A DNA stretch of 64,000 nt. Origin: Verrucomicrobiota bacterium JB023 (GTDB taxonomy: Bacteria > Verrucomicrobiota > Verrucomicrobiia > Verrucomicrobiales > Akkermansiaceae). Of this stretch, positions 24,683-32,847 are shown in pieces. Within the stretch, counting starts at the first letter, position 1, and each line of letters starts with the position of its first letter. Both the position numbers and the translations under genes were made by a program. The notes beneath the pieces are model-generated. The model saw only the letters and a list, made by a program, of their open reading frames with translations, ran no database searches and was not told the origin of the DNA. The stretch covers positions 16,866 through 80,865 of the forward strand of contig JAUTCR010000031.1 in assembly GCA_030673895.1 (NCBI GenBank), given 5' to 3'.

Positions 24683-25507
24683 CACGAGCTTGGTGAGAAG
24701 CCATTGCGTCAAAATAGCAATGGCGAGAGCCCAGGCGAACGAAGCGAGAGTGCCGATAGTGATGTATTCGGCCTCTTGCCTGTTCTCGGAATCCTTCAGC
24801 TCGCCAAAGCGGAAGATTGATTTGGCGGCGATGAGAAAGGATACCGAAGCGGGGTGACCGGCGAGAACGAGGAGGAAAATCAGGGTTCGCTCCAGCATGC
24901 CAATGGCTTTGCCCGCTCCCTGTAGTCCCCTCGCTTTGCCTTTCTTTACCAGGGTGCTGTCTTGCCGCTCTTGCTCCTCGATTTGGTCGAGAAAGTGGGT
25001 GACGTGCAGCGCGACGACGTGAGAACCGGCCTTGATGGCTAGAAGCGCGCCCAACGCGATGGTGAGCACACGGGCGCGACCCAAAAGCTCGACATGCCAA
25101 GCCAGCATCTCGGGGGTGAGGTGCGGGAAGTCGGCAGGTTGTATCATCCGGGCAATGGCAAGGTCGGAGCAGAGGAAAAGTATGACTAGGAGATGGAGGC
25201 CTTGGTCGAGCCAGAAGGAGTTGGGAGGAGAGAGTCTCGCGGAAAGAACCTTAATCTTGAGCAGGTCAATCAGTCCGTGGGAGAGACCAATAGCCACTGT
25301 CAGCCTGATTGTGGGAATGGGAGCATAGCCGGCTACGAGAAGCGCGAGCCCCGTCGCCACCATAACCAGTAGGATGTGAAGAAGCAGGGTCCCAAAGCGG
25401 TTCTTGTTGGCGACCATCTTGTCGCTTTGGAGAAGAAAGTCCCCAATCGAATGTCCCAGAAGAAGAGGAACCAGGAGCTGGAGGTCAAAGGTGATGGAGG
25501 AGAACAT
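24674..25507 (-). CDS. DUF3307 membrane protein
   Basis: 277 residues with about six or seven membrane segments. The N-terminal LLGHSIGDFLLQSDKMVANKN and ATVAIGLSHGLIDLLKIKV-type segment (GLSHGLIDLLKI) are the DUF3307 signature: GHxxxDFxLQ and HxxxDxxK, with conserved polar residues inside membrane helices that look like a catalytic or metal site. The function of the family is unknown. DUF3307 genes often stand beside satD, as here; the 154 bases between them hold four dyad-symmetric sites. The two gene products probably form one unit, with SatD as the regulator (inference). Confidence 0.85.
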   Translation of the reverse strand: MFSSITFDLQLLVPLLLGHSIGDFLLQSDKMVANKNRFGTLLLHILLVMVATGLALLVAGYAPIPTIRLTVAIGLSHGLIDLLKIKVLSARLSPPNSFWLDQGLHLLVILFLCSDLAIARMIQPADFPHLTPEMLAWHVELLGRARVLTIALGALLAIKAGSHVVALHVTHFLDQIEEQERQDSTLVKKGKARGLQGAGKAIGMLERTLIFLLVLAGHPASVSFLIAAKSIFRFGELKDSENRQEAEYITIGTLASFAWALAIAILTQWLLTKLVLA

Positions 25508-25533
25508 TCAACGAAGTGGGTAGAAGCAGGGAG

Positions 25534-25655
25534 ATGCTATTTTCGGCATATTGGGCGCTTTATGTCGTTTTCAAGACATGGTCTCGGCGCTCTGCAGGGT
25601 TCAAAATATGTTGATTTTAGGACATAATGGTAAAAATATGTTCTAAAAAAGGCAT
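25534..25655. promoter_or_regulatory. Four dyad-symmetric sites, probable operators in the DUF3307 promoter
   Basis: Four copies of one pattern, 5 bases, 8-base A/T-rich spacer, 5 bases: site 1 at 25534-25549 (ATGC-N8-GCAT), site 2 at 25562-25579 (ATGTC-N8-GACAT, perfect), site 3 at 25608-25625 (ATGTT-N8-GACAT), site 4 at 25638-25655 (ATGTT-N8-GGCAT). Sites 1-2 and 3-4 are 28 and 30 bases apart, about three helical turns. They fill the gap between the satD stop and the DUF3307 start. The regulator could be the HTH-bearing SatD protein (inference). Confidence 0.65.
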
Positions 25656-25661
25656 AAATTC

Positions 25662-26324
25662 CTATTGGGGAAAATTTGTCTCCAGCTCTTGGAGGCTGGC
25701 TTCGAGGTAGTCCCAGCCTCCACTCCGCAGGTGGCGCAAAATGGTTGGTTGACCGACTTTCGGATTCCAGCCCTGAGCGATCTCTTCCTGCGTTTTCCCC
25801 CGGATGGTTTCATAAATGGCCAGAGCCTGGTGGGGGGTCGTTTGCAATAACGCGTGGTCGGCGAGAATGGCAAAGGAGCTGAGAGCCGCGTTGGTGTCCT
25901 TGGAGAGAGTATCGGAAGCGAAGGCGAGGCGACGGGCCGGCTTCTTGGACTGTGCCATTTCTTCCAGTCCCCGTCCCGAGAGAAGGTAGGCGGCGCCTTG
26001 CCCTGATTTTAACGAATCCGACTTCTCGATGGTGCCGATACCGATTGAAACTCGCGTATCGAAGCGGGGATTCTTCTGATGCTTGAGAAGAGCACAGCGA
26101 AAAAAGATGGCCGCGCGGGCGGCAAGATGGGGGGCATCAAAGGACAATTGCCATGAATCCCCCCGGAAAAAACCGGCTGCGGGAAAATCGATTTCTCCAA
26201 CGACTGCTTCCACTTGTTTTGCCGCCGTGACGATGAGCTCCTGGCAGGTCTCAAGCTGCGGAATATCGAGCGACGACGAGTCGACGATATCGCCAGTGAG
26301 GACGACCTTGAGGGGGGCATTCAT
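25662..26324 (-). CDS. SatD-family protein, probable HTH regulator
   Basis: 220 residues. The N-terminal domain reads VVLTGDIVDSSSLD, GFFRGDSWQLSFD and TRVSIGIG, a spacing that recalls class III nucleotidyl cyclase-like folds and is typical of SatD proteins. The C-terminal 45 residues (RGKTQEEIAQGWNPKVGQP then TILRHLRSGGWDYLEA) form a recognisable helix-turn-helix. SatD takes its name from the acid-tolerance sat operon of Streptococcus mutans; its biochemical role is not established. A domain that may bind a nucleotide joined to an HTH suggests a ligand-responsive DNA-binding protein. It begins 24 bases after the pheA stop and is followed by four palindromes and the DUF3307 gene. Confidence 0.85.
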   Translation of the reverse strand: MNAPLKVVLTGDIVDSSSLDIPQLETCQELIVTAAKQVEAVVGEIDFPAAGFFRGDSWQLSFDAPHLAARAAIFFRCALLKHQKNPRFDTRVSIGIGTIEKSDSLKSGQGAAYLLSGRGLEEMAQSKKPARRLAFASDTLSKDTNAALSSFAILADHALLQTTPHQALAIYETIRGKTQEEIAQGWNPKVGQPTILRHLRSGGWDYLEASLQELETNFPQ

Positions 26325-26348
26325 CGTGAGAAGGTTCCGACCAGCTCT

Positions 26349-27419
26349 CTACTCCGTGGTATCGGGATAGGAGCCAAGCAACTTGACGAGCGAGCAGTGT
26401 TTTTCCAACTCGCCAATCGCATTAGCGACCTTGTCATCCTCGCAATGACCGGCCAGGTCAACGTAGAAGATGTATTCCCAGTCCTTCTGCTTGGAGGGCC
26501 GGCTCTCAATCTTGGACATGTTGATCTGGAATTGGTCGAAAGCTTGCAGCGCGTTGACCAGGGAGCCGGGGCGATCGTGGATGCCAAAGAGGATCGACGT
26601 GCGGTCATTGCCGGTGGGAGGACAGGTCTTCTCGGAGATGACCAAGAAGCGGGTCGTGTTGGTCGCGCGGTCTTGAATGGACTGCTCGAGCACGGTCAGT
26701 CCGTTCAATTCGGCGGCGAGGGTTCCGCCCAAGGCTGCGGCTCCTTCTTTGGCCTTTTCCGCAGCGATTTGAGCCGCTTTCGTCGTCGAGGAGACTTCCA
26801 CCAAATCGGCTTCGGGGTAGTTGCGCAGAATCCAATTCTTGCACTGGCCGAAGACTTGGGGGTGGGAGTAGAGCGTCTTGATCTCCTCACGGGGAATGGC
26901 CGCGAGAAGATTATTCTCAATGCGGAGAAGGATCTGCGCGCAGATCTGAAGAGGGGAATCGACGAAAAGATCAAGCGTGTGGGAGACGGCTCCCTCGGTT
27001 GAGTTTTCGATGGGGACCACGCCGTAAGAAGCGCGGCGACGGGCGACATGATCGAAGACCTCGGCAAAGTTGGGCTGCGCGAGGTATTCGACGGAGTGAC
27101 CGAATTTTTTGATTGCTGCCTGATGAGTCCAGGTGCCCTCGGGGCCAAGGTAGGCAATCTTCGTGTCATCCTCCAAGGCGAGGGCAGCGGACATGATCTC
27201 CCGGTAGATCGCGAGAATGGAGCGCTCCGGCAGCCGCCCCTCATTCATGGCGACCAATTTCTTCAGCAGCGCGTCCTCGCGCTCGGGGGCGTAGATCTGG
27301 AGGCCGTCGCGCTTCTTGATGACGCCGACCTCATGCACCAGATCGGCGCGGTCGGAGAGAAGTTGAAGCAGCTGGGAATCGATTGCGTCGATTTTTACGC
27401 GGATGTCGTCGAGCGTCAC
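26349..27419 (-). CDS. pheA: Bifunctional chorismate mutase / prephenate dehydratase
   Basis: 356 residues, GTG start at 27417-27419. Residues 1-85 are an AroQ-type chorismate mutase (DDIRVKIDAIDSQLLQLLSD, ERVDALLKKL-like helix). Residues about 87-270 are prephenate dehydratase (IAYLGPEGTWTHQAA; YGVVPIENSTEGAVSHTLD; TTRFLVI, the catalytic Thr motif), and residues 275-356 an ACT domain (SILFGIHDRPGSLVNALQAF; KIESRPSKQKDWEYIFYVD) for feedback inhibition by phenylalanine. The enzyme makes phenylpyruvate. It lies between scpB and satD on the same strand. Confidence 0.96.
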   Translation of the reverse strand: MTLDDIRVKIDAIDSQLLQLLSDRADLVHEVGVIKKRDGLQIYAPEREDALLKKLVAMNEGRLPERSILAIYREIMSAALALEDDTKIAYLGPEGTWTHQAAIKKFGHSVEYLAQPNFAEVFDHVARRRASYGVVPIENSTEGAVSHTLDLFVDSPLQICAQILLRIENNLLAAIPREEIKTLYSHPQVFGQCKNWILRNYPEADLVEVSSTTKAAQIAAEKAKEGAAALGGTLAAELNGLTVLEQSIQDRATNTTRFLVISEKTCPPTGNDRTSILFGIHDRPGSLVNALQAFDQFQINMSKIESRPSKQKDWEYIFYVDLAGHCEDDKVANAIGELEKHCSLVKLLGSYPDTTE

Positions 27420-27470
27420 AGTGGGAAAAGGCTAACAGGGCGGAAAAGTCAGGCGGAAGGAAAAAGGAGG

Positions 27471-28289
27471 CTACTCGGAATCGGTTGACGGGCTTTGTTC
27501 CTCGGGGAGAGCAAAATCTTCAGTAGGTTCTTCCTCGGGTTCCGGTGGATCGGCGGGGGCTTCCGCGAGAGGCATCTGCTTTTCTTCCTCGGCCGGAGGG
27601 GTATCTGCCTCCTCGTCGGCTTCTTTGCCGCTCTCGTCTTCGGGCTCGGGAAGCTTGATGGTTCTCAGCTCTGACGCATTCGGCAGGTCATCCGGGGAGC
27701 GGATGCCAAAGTGCTCGTAAAAGTAGTCTGTCGTTTCGTAGAGCAGCGGACGACCGGGAAGTTCGGCTCGACCCGCAATTTTGACCAAATCCAGATCGAG
27801 GAGCTTTTGTAGCATTCCCTCGGAGGCGACGCCCCGAACGGCGTCGATGGCGGCCTTGGTGACCGGCTGGCGGTAGGCGATGATCGCGAGGGTCTCCATG
27901 GCGGGTGCGGAGAGGCGTTTGGGCTTCCGCCCGGGGAAGAGGTGACGAACAAAGCCAGCGTAGGAGGGCGTCGTATGGATTTTCCAACCCTTGGCCCGTT
28001 CCAGAGCCAGGAAGGAGCGACCGGCCTCCTCATACTGCTGATTGAGATCGGCCATCGCGGCGATGATCTGATCCTCATTGACGTCGGCTAGGTGCTTGAT
28101 CTCGTCGAAGGCTTGCATGGACTCGGCAGGAGAGTAGTCCGAGGTGTCTTCGCTGGCGTCGGCGGCCTCCGCCGCAATTTCATCTTCCAGCTCCGCCACC
28201 CGGGCCCTCACCAGGCGCGCGAGTTCAGACGTGGGGAGCGGGTCGTCGGATGCAACCAACAAAGCCTCGATAACAGCGGACAATTCCAT
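27471..28289 (-). CDS. scpB: Segregation and condensation protein B
   Basis: 272 residues from the ATG at 28287-28289. The frame is open further upstream, but the conserved helix MELSAVIEALLVASDDPL marks the true start. Two winged-helix domains follow; the signatures are LSAPAMETLAIIAYRQPVTK, VRGVASEGMLQKLLDLDLV and GRPLLYETTDYFYEHFGI. ScpB joins ScpA and SMC in the bacterial condensin complex acting on the nucleoid. The C-terminal 70 residues are an acidic Glu/Pro-rich low-complexity tail. An acidic, Ala-rich insertion near residues 30-60 is longer than usual. scpA is not in this window. Confidence 0.93.
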   Translation of the reverse strand: MELSAVIEALLVASDDPLPTSELARLVRARVAELEDEIAAEAADASEDTSDYSPAESMQAFDEIKHLADVNEDQIIAAMADLNQQYEEAGRSFLALERAKGWKIHTTPSYAGFVRHLFPGRKPKRLSAPAMETLAIIAYRQPVTKAAIDAVRGVASEGMLQKLLDLDLVKIAGRAELPGRPLLYETTDYFYEHFGIRSPDDLPNASELRTIKLPEPEDESGKEADEEADTPPAEEEKQMPLAEAPADPPEPEEEPTEDFALPEEQSPSTDSE

Positions 28290-28495
28290 TCTCACCGATG
28301 CCCTAACGTTCTCCTTCAGGGCGTTCAAGTGCAACTCGTCCGACTTCGTGGCATTCCAAATGCGAAGTTGTTCCTGCAAACCTAAACTTTCGGCTTGCCG
28401 GGGGAGAGATGGATTCGTATGCGACGCGCCCACTTCCCTTCCGATCAGCCGACCGGATTGTGCGAAGTCGCTCATTCCCTCTGAAAACCAAGCTC

Positions 28496-29104
28496 ATGCC
28501 AGCGAAAAAGACATCAGCAAAAAAGGCCGCGAAAAAAGCGGCAGCCAAGAAAGCAGCGCCAGCTGCAGACGAGACTGCGGATATGTCCCAGACGCCTATC
28601 CTTAAGAAGGATACGCCACCTCCGCCATCCAAGAAGGTGGCTAAAAAGTCGGTTGCTTCCGCCTCCTTTATCAAGAAGCAACGGGCGAAGCTCCTCGAGC
28701 TGCGCGACGAGATCATGGAGTCTCTCCATGGCGTGCAGCGTGAGACCATCATCTCAGCCACCGAAGGCTCTGATACCGGCAACGGGATGCACCAGGGGGA
28801 TGCCGGCAGTGATTCCTATGACCGCGACCTTGCATTGAGCATGCTGGCGAAAGAGCAAGATGCCATCCACGAGATTGAAAAAGCTCTCGAGCGTATCGAC
28901 AGCGGCACCTACGGAATCTGTGAAATGTCAGGGGAGCCTATTCCCCAGCCCCGGTTGGAAGCGCTTCCTTTTGCCCGCTTGACCGTCGAGTGCCAACAAC
29001 GTTGGGAAACCGAGCAACGGAACCGCGGCGTGCTGCCTTCCGACTATGGATTTGGCGCTTTTGAAGCAAATCGTTCGGTTTCTCTTGACGGGTCCGATGA
29101 TTGA
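28496..29104 (+). CDS. DksA/TraR-family protein with degenerate zinc finger and Lys/Ala-rich N-terminus
   Basis: 202 residues from the ATG at 28496. Residues 1-60 are Lys/Ala/Pro-rich (AKKTSAKKAAKKAAAKKAA), like a histone H1 tail. Residues 80-200 are the DksA/TraR fold: a coiled coil (FIKKQRAKLLELRDEIMESL ... EKALERIDSGTYG) and the zinc-finger region GICEMSGEPIPQPRLEALPF then LTVECQQRWE. Of the four zinc cysteines only two remain (CEMS and CQQR instead of CxxC twice), so zinc binding is doubtful. DksA proteins modify RNA polymerase through its secondary channel. It stands 29 bases upstream of rpmG and rpsR and may belong to the same transcript. Confidence 0.88.
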   Translation: MPAKKTSAKKAAKKAAAKKAAPAADETADMSQTPILKKDTPPPPSKKVAKKSVASASFIKKQRAKLLELRDEIMESLHGVQRETIISATEGSDTGNGMHQGDAGSDSYDRDLALSMLAKEQDAIHEIEKALERIDSGTYGICEMSGEPIPQPRLEALPFARLTVECQQRWETEQRNRGVLPSDYGFGAFEANRSVSLDGSDD

Positions 29105-29133
29105 GTTAGTCTCCCGCCCCTTTTTCCAAGTCC

Positions 29134-29307
29134 ATGCCACGCGATATTATTATTCTGGAATGCACCGAAGCCAAAGCGGAAGGTAAGCCTACCTCTCGTT
29201 ACACTTCGACGCGCAATAAGAAGAGCCTCAACACCCCGGGTCGTCTCGAGAAGGTGAAATACAATCCTTTCCTCAAGCGGCGCACCCTGCACCGTGAGAT
29301 GCGCTAA
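29134..29307 (+). CDS. rpmG: 50S ribosomal protein L33
   Basis: 57 residues beginning [17 protein letters not shown] and ending RRTLHREMR. The family pattern is clear ([24 protein letters not shown]). Of the zinc-ribbon cysteines seen in some L33 forms only one remains, so this is the Cys-poor (C-minus) type. It is followed after 17 bases by rpsR. Confidence 0.93.
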   Translation: MPRDIIILECTEAKAEGKPTSRYTSTRNKKSLNTPGRLEKVKYNPFLKRRTLHREMR

Positions 29308-29324
29308 CCTAGTCTCTATTCATC

Positions 29325-29567
29325 ATGTCCGAACCTAAGACCATCGAACGCCGCATCGCCTTCCGTAAGGCGAACCGCAGCATGCCCCGTAAGCGTCTCG
29401 ACCTTCCAATGGAGAAGGTGAGCTACCTCAATCCTGAGACTCTGACCAAATTCACCAGCGAGACAGGGAAAATTCTTCCTCGTCGAGTGACAGGCGTATC
29501 GGCGAAAATGCATCGCCGTATCACCCGCGAAATCAAGCGGGCCCGTGCCGTCAATCTCTTGCCTTGA
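29325..29567 (+). CDS. rpsR: 30S ribosomal protein S18
   Basis: 80 residues. The core matches S18: VSYLNPETLTKFTSETGKI then LPRRVTGVSAKMHRRITREI and KRARAVNLLP. The protein binds 16S rRNA and S6 in the platform of the small subunit. It is the last gene before a hairpin with a T-rich tail, so rpmG-rpsR, perhaps with the DksA-like gene, form a unit. Confidence 0.96.
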   Translation: MSEPKTIERRIAFRKANRSMPRKRLDLPMEKVSYLNPETLTKFTSETGKILPRRVTGVSAKMHRRITREIKRARAVNLLP

Positions 29568-29592
29568 GCAGGAGTTCGCTATCACGAATCCC

Positions 29593-29643
29593 AGCCGGGA
29601 CTTCAATCCGCTGCTCGGATGTGAATCCCGGCTTCTTTGTTTT
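29593..29643 (+). terminator. Probable terminator after rpsR
   Basis: AGCCGGGA (29593-29600) pairs with TCCCGGCT (29626-29633), with a second paired block ATCCG/CGGAT inside after an internal loop, followed by TTCTTTGTTTT. The position, 25 bases after the rpsR stop, fits. It includes the upstream-most TTG that could start folE2, which argues for a later folE2 start. Confidence 0.65.
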
Positions 29644-29654
29644 CTCATCAAGTC

Positions 29655-30446
29655 GTGTTGGTAGAATTGACAGATACCCAGAACCAGCCTGACGAGCGCG
29701 GCATCGCGATTGATCGGGTCGGGGTCAAGGAGTTGCAGTTTCCTCTCGAAGTCTTGGAAAAAGGCGGAGGGAAGCAGCGGACGGTCTCAACCGTGGCCAT
29801 GGCAGTCGATTTGCCCCATCATTTCAAAGGGACTCACATGAGCCGGTTCGTGGAAGTGCTTCACAGCCACGGGACCTTGCTGGATGTGAACAACATGTCC
29901 GGCTTGACGGCCGAGTTGCTCGACCGGCTGGAAGCGGAGCGTGCCCACGTATCGTTTCGATTCCCGTTTTTCATCACCAAGGCCGCTCCGGTCACCGGTC
30001 GTGAGGGAGTGATGTCTTACGAGGTCTCCTTCGAGGTGGAAGCGAGCGGGCAAGAGCGTGATTTGATGGTCACTGTTCACGTCCCCGTGGCCACACTTTG
30101 TCCGTGCTCGAAGGCGATCAGTGCTCGCGGGGCTCACAACCAGCGGGGGTTGGTGAGTTTCTCGGTGAAATTCAATCGCCCCATCTGGATCGAGGATCTC
30201 ATTCGTCTTGTCGAGGATTCCGCCAGCTGCGAGCTCTACAGCGTGCTCAAACGTCCTGATGAGAAAGAGGTGACCGAGCGGGCTTACGATAATCCTGTTT
30301 TTGTTGAGGATCTGGTCCGAAACGTCGCCGCCCGGGCCCGGGCGCAAGACGATATCCGCTGGTTCCGGGTCGAAGCCGAGAACTTTGAATCAATTCACAA
30401 TCATAATGCTTATGCAGTTGTGGAATTGCCGGGAGGCTCGAGCTGA
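29655..30446 (+). CDS. folE2: GTP cyclohydrolase FolE2 (type IB)
   Basis: About 263 residues from a GTG at 29655. A TTG at 29658 is equally possible; the TTG at 29637 lies in a terminator. The protein converts GTP to dihydroneopterin triphosphate, the first step towards folate or queuosine-type compounds. Family hallmarks: LTDTQNQPDERGIAIDRVGV at the start, the conserved cysteine region VATLCPCSKAISARGAHNQR, and the Glu in SCELYSVLKRPDEKEVTERAY. FolE2 enzymes can use metals other than zinc, which allows synthesis under zinc limitation; a Fur-family gene about 5 kb away could fit such control, but no operator was found. Confidence 0.92.
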   Translation: MLVELTDTQNQPDERGIAIDRVGVKELQFPLEVLEKGGGKQRTVSTVAMAVDLPHHFKGTHMSRFVEVLHSHGTLLDVNNMSGLTAELLDRLEAERAHVSFRFPFFITKAAPVTGREGVMSYEVSFEVEASGQERDLMVTVHVPVATLCPCSKAISARGAHNQRGLVSFSVKFNRPIWIEDLIRLVEDSASCELYSVLKRPDEKEVTERAYDNPVFVEDLVRNVAARARAQDDIRWFRVEAENFESIHNHNAYAVVELPGGSS

Positions 30447-30494
30447 CATCCAGAGCGGGAAAGGGGCTTGTTCTTTTCCCATGAAGTAGTCGAA

Positions 30495-31967
30495 ATGGCC
30501 TCGGTGAGAGATGTGATGCAAGAGCCGGCGTGGAAGGTCGAAGACCTTGGCCACCCACTGCCCGACTCGGCTCACGCTTGCTCGGTTTGCCTGCCCACTT
30601 GGGAGTCGGTCATCGATTACGAAGAGTCGCGTGACAAGGTGATGCGGCGGCTACGCGCCGGATACCCGCGCTTCATCTTCAATCCGCATGTCGCCGCGCT
30701 TTGTCAGAAAGCGGAATCGAGTATCGCGCGCAATGGTGAGAGAGTCGTCGTTTTCGGGATGCGGGCCGCTGCCCAGCGGGCGCAACGGTTCGTGGAGAAG
30801 CGGCACTCGGCGGCATCTCGAATTGCCAGTTTCGACGGATTTCAGGCTCTCGCGGTGAGCGAGGAGGCTTACCAGACCGCCTTCAATTACTGGCGCTTCA
30901 GTGGCGAGGTGGTCAGTAGTCGTCGCGCAGAGGACTACCTCACAGGCGCAGAGCCAGGCGATGATGCCGACATCGTGGCCTACCTGGCCCGCAAGTTTGT
31001 CTGCCCCAAGTCGTTGCTCTTCTTATACGAGAGCGGGATGGCGGGCTTCTTCAGTATTCACCGCGTGGTCACCTCCCTGGCACCAGGCAAGAAGACCCTT
31101 CAGCTCGACTTTCCCTATGTCGATGCGCTCAAGGTGCAGGAAAATTTTGGCTCCGGGGTGGTCTTTCTACCCGAGGCGAGAGGGGAGCACTTTCAAGAGG
31201 CGCTGGCCCGGCTCCGGGCAGGCGAGTTCGCCGCTGTTTTTTGCGAGCTTCCCAGTAACCCGCTGCTCAAGTCCTTGGATTTGGAAAAGCTGGCGGAGGC
31301 GGCACGAATCGGACAGGTTCCGGTGATTGTCGATGACACGGTGACCTCGCATCACAATGTCGACGTGCTGCCCTATGCGGACGCGGTCACGACCAGTCTG
31401 ACCAAGTGGGTCTCTGGTCGGGGGGATGTGGCTGCGGGCTCCGTGCGGGTGAACCCTGATTCTCCTTACGCGGCGGACCTTGCTTCGGCCTTGGAGGATG
31501 CTAATCCTAGCCACTCTCGGCTCTATGCCCGCGACGCGCGTGTCCTTCACGATAATGCCGAAGGATTCATCAAGAGAATTAAGGCGGTCAACCGTAACGG
31601 GGAAATGCTCGCCGAGTACCTGAATGAGCATCCGGCCGTCGAGAAAGTTTGGTATCCCAAGCTCGTGACCCGAGAAAGTTTTGATAAAGTTCGCAGGAAA
31701 ACGGGCGGATATGGGGGATTAATTAGCTTTTCCTTAAAAAATTCTAAACGAGCCTCACGGGTCTATGACGCTTTAGCGTGGAACAAAGGTCCGAGTCTCG
31801 GAACGGAGTTCTCCTTGGCATGTCCGTACACTCTTCTCGCTCATTACCACGAATTGGACTGGGCAGAGGGTTGTGGCGTGCCATCCGAGCTCATTCGCCT
31901 ATCGGCAGGGGTGGAAGAGCCGGAAAATTTGCTGTCGACGTTGGAGTCCGCTTTGGAGCAAGCCTGA
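30495..31967 (+). CDS. PLP-dependent Cys/Met metabolism enzyme (cystathionine gamma-synthase-like)
   Basis: 490 residues from the ATG at 30495, longer than bacterial MetB (about 390). The first 100 residues (LPTWESVIDYEESRDKVMRR ... YPRFIFNPHVAALCQ) are extra, as in fungal-type cystathionine gamma-synthases. The PLP domain follows: LLFLYESGMAGFFSIHRVV, CELPSNPLLKSLDLEKL, VPVIVDDTVTSHHN, and the lysine that binds PLP in TSLTKWVSGRGDVAAGS. The end is GVPSELIRLSAGVEEPENLL, typical of the family. It probably makes or breaks a thioether (cystathionine or homocysteine) in methionine synthesis; the exact reaction is uncertain. It follows folE2 by 48 bases. Confidence 0.88.
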   Translation: MASVRDVMQEPAWKVEDLGHPLPDSAHACSVCLPTWESVIDYEESRDKVMRRLRAGYPRFIFNPHVAALCQKAESSIARNGERVVVFGMRAAAQRAQRFVEKRHSAASRIASFDGFQALAVSEEAYQTAFNYWRFSGEVVSSRRAEDYLTGAEPGDDADIVAYLARKFVCPKSLLFLYESGMAGFFSIHRVVTSLAPGKKTLQLDFPYVDALKVQENFGSGVVFLPEARGEHFQEALARLRAGEFAAVFCELPSNPLLKSLDLEKLAEAARIGQVPVIVDDTVTSHHNVDVLPYADAVTTSLTKWVSGRGDVAAGSVRVNPDSPYAADLASALEDANPSHSRLYARDARVLHDNAEGFIKRIKAVNRNGEMLAEYLNEHPAVEKVWYPKLVTRESFDKVRRKTGGYGGLISFSLKNSKRASRVYDALAWNKGPSLGTEFSLACPYTLLAHYHELDWAEGCGVPSELIRLSAGVEEPENLLSTLESALEQA

Positions 31968-32055
31968 GTGGACTGTTTTCTAAAAAAGAAATAAATTTTT
32001 GATAATATTTTATGTTGTTTGAAGTGGCTCTAGATGGGCTCACTTGGAGTGCCTT

Positions 32056-32280
32056 ATGAAACGCAAAACTGTTCTAGCTGTTAGGGTCAACGAAGATAAT
32101 CCGAACCACCATTTGTGGAACAATCGCGGCATCTGGTGGTGCCACCTGACCGTCCACAAACCAGACGCCACCGCCGAGCGTCTTCGCTTCTCCCTCAAGA
32201 CTCGCGACGTTGAACAAGCTCGCGAGCGCCGTGACCGAATTTTCCGCGAAATCGCGAAGCACTACGATATCGCAGCCTAA
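32056..32280 (+). CDS. Short protein resembling the N-terminus of a tyrosine recombinase
   Basis: 74 residues from the ATG at 32056 (MKRKTVLAVRVNEDNPNHHL). The rest, NRGIWWCHLTVHKPDATAER then RLRFSLKTRDVEQARERRDR, looks like the beta-hairpin arm-binding segment at the start of phage-type integrases, where DVEQARERRDxxF leads into the core-binding domain. Nothing of the catalytic domain follows in any frame. It is either an independent small protein or the left-over 5' end of an integrase. It ends 71 bases upstream of tRNA-Ile2, and tRNA genes are common integration sites. An AT-rich promoter-like stretch (ATAAATTTTTGATAATATTT) precedes it. Confidence 0.6.
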   Translation: MKRKTVLAVRVNEDNPNHHLWNNRGIWWCHLTVHKPDATAERLRFSLKTRDVEQARERRDRIFREIAKHYDIAA

Positions 32281-32351
32281 GTTAAATCCGGTTGCGCGCA
32301 TATCGCTTCTTGCTACGCGGGTTAAGAATCGTTATCCCTCCGCTTCTTAGC

Positions 32352-32424
<73 letters not shown>

Positions 32425-32689
32425 CTTGACTTTGACTGAGAGCTGATTCGTGAGCGGAGTTTCTCCTTCGCAGCTTTTATCTAAGTGACGACGAGTCAGC
32501 CAATTGGTCTGATTGGTCTCGTTTCTCCTCCCCACATGAGAGAAACCGAATGAGTAGGTGAGAATCTTGTAAGGCATACCCCCCACAAATCTCTCTATCC
32601 ATTCTCACGAGATCAGTCTGCTTCATATCCCGGGCCTTGGGTTGGCCAAATTTCCAAGCGACTGTTCAGCTGCCGAATCCGGTTTTGAG

Positions 32690-32713
32690 GTCGGCAGTAG
32701 GCTTCCTGCCGAC
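32690..32713. repeat. Perfect inverted repeat, 8-bp stem
   Basis: GTCGGCAG (32690-32697), an 8-base loop, then CTGCCGAC (32706-32713). The stem shares CTGCCG with the larger hairpin 100 bases downstream. There is no T-run, so it is not a simple terminator. Confidence 0.6.
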
Positions 32714-32806
32714 AATCCGGAAAGGGCACGGGGCGTTCATTTTCGTTGGCTGTGTCGTCAATCGGTACTTTGCCCCGGCCAAGTTCGACCTCACGTCTTT
32801 CGTCTT

Positions 32807-32833
32807 CTTCTGCCGTTCTCAGATCGGCAGAAG
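32807..32833. repeat. Perfect inverted repeat, 9-bp stem
   Basis: CTTCTGCCG (32807-32815), a 9-base loop, then CGGCAGAAG (32825-32833). It lies 15 bases beyond the stop of the ydcF-like gene on the minus strand, but no T-run follows on that strand. The core CTGCCG is shared with the 32690-32713 hairpin. Confidence 0.6.
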
Positions 32834-32847
32834 GATGTCGCCAATTT

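Larger units (their letters stand above)
32425..32847. other. Gene-free, hairpin-rich region after tRNA-Ile2
   Basis: About 420 bases without a convincing gene; short ORFs here have no recognisable features. It contains two strong perfect hairpins (listed separately) and the related string CTGCCGA-ATCCGG near 32670, repeated as CTGCCGACAATCCGG near 32706. It may be a repeat element remnant or a structured RNA. Confidence 0.5.

Noticed and set aside
25534..25655. The four dyads as intrinsic terminators of satD
   Set aside because: Stems of 4-5 bp with 8-base A/T spacers and no consistent T-run are too weak; the repeated fixed spacing fits protein-binding sites better.
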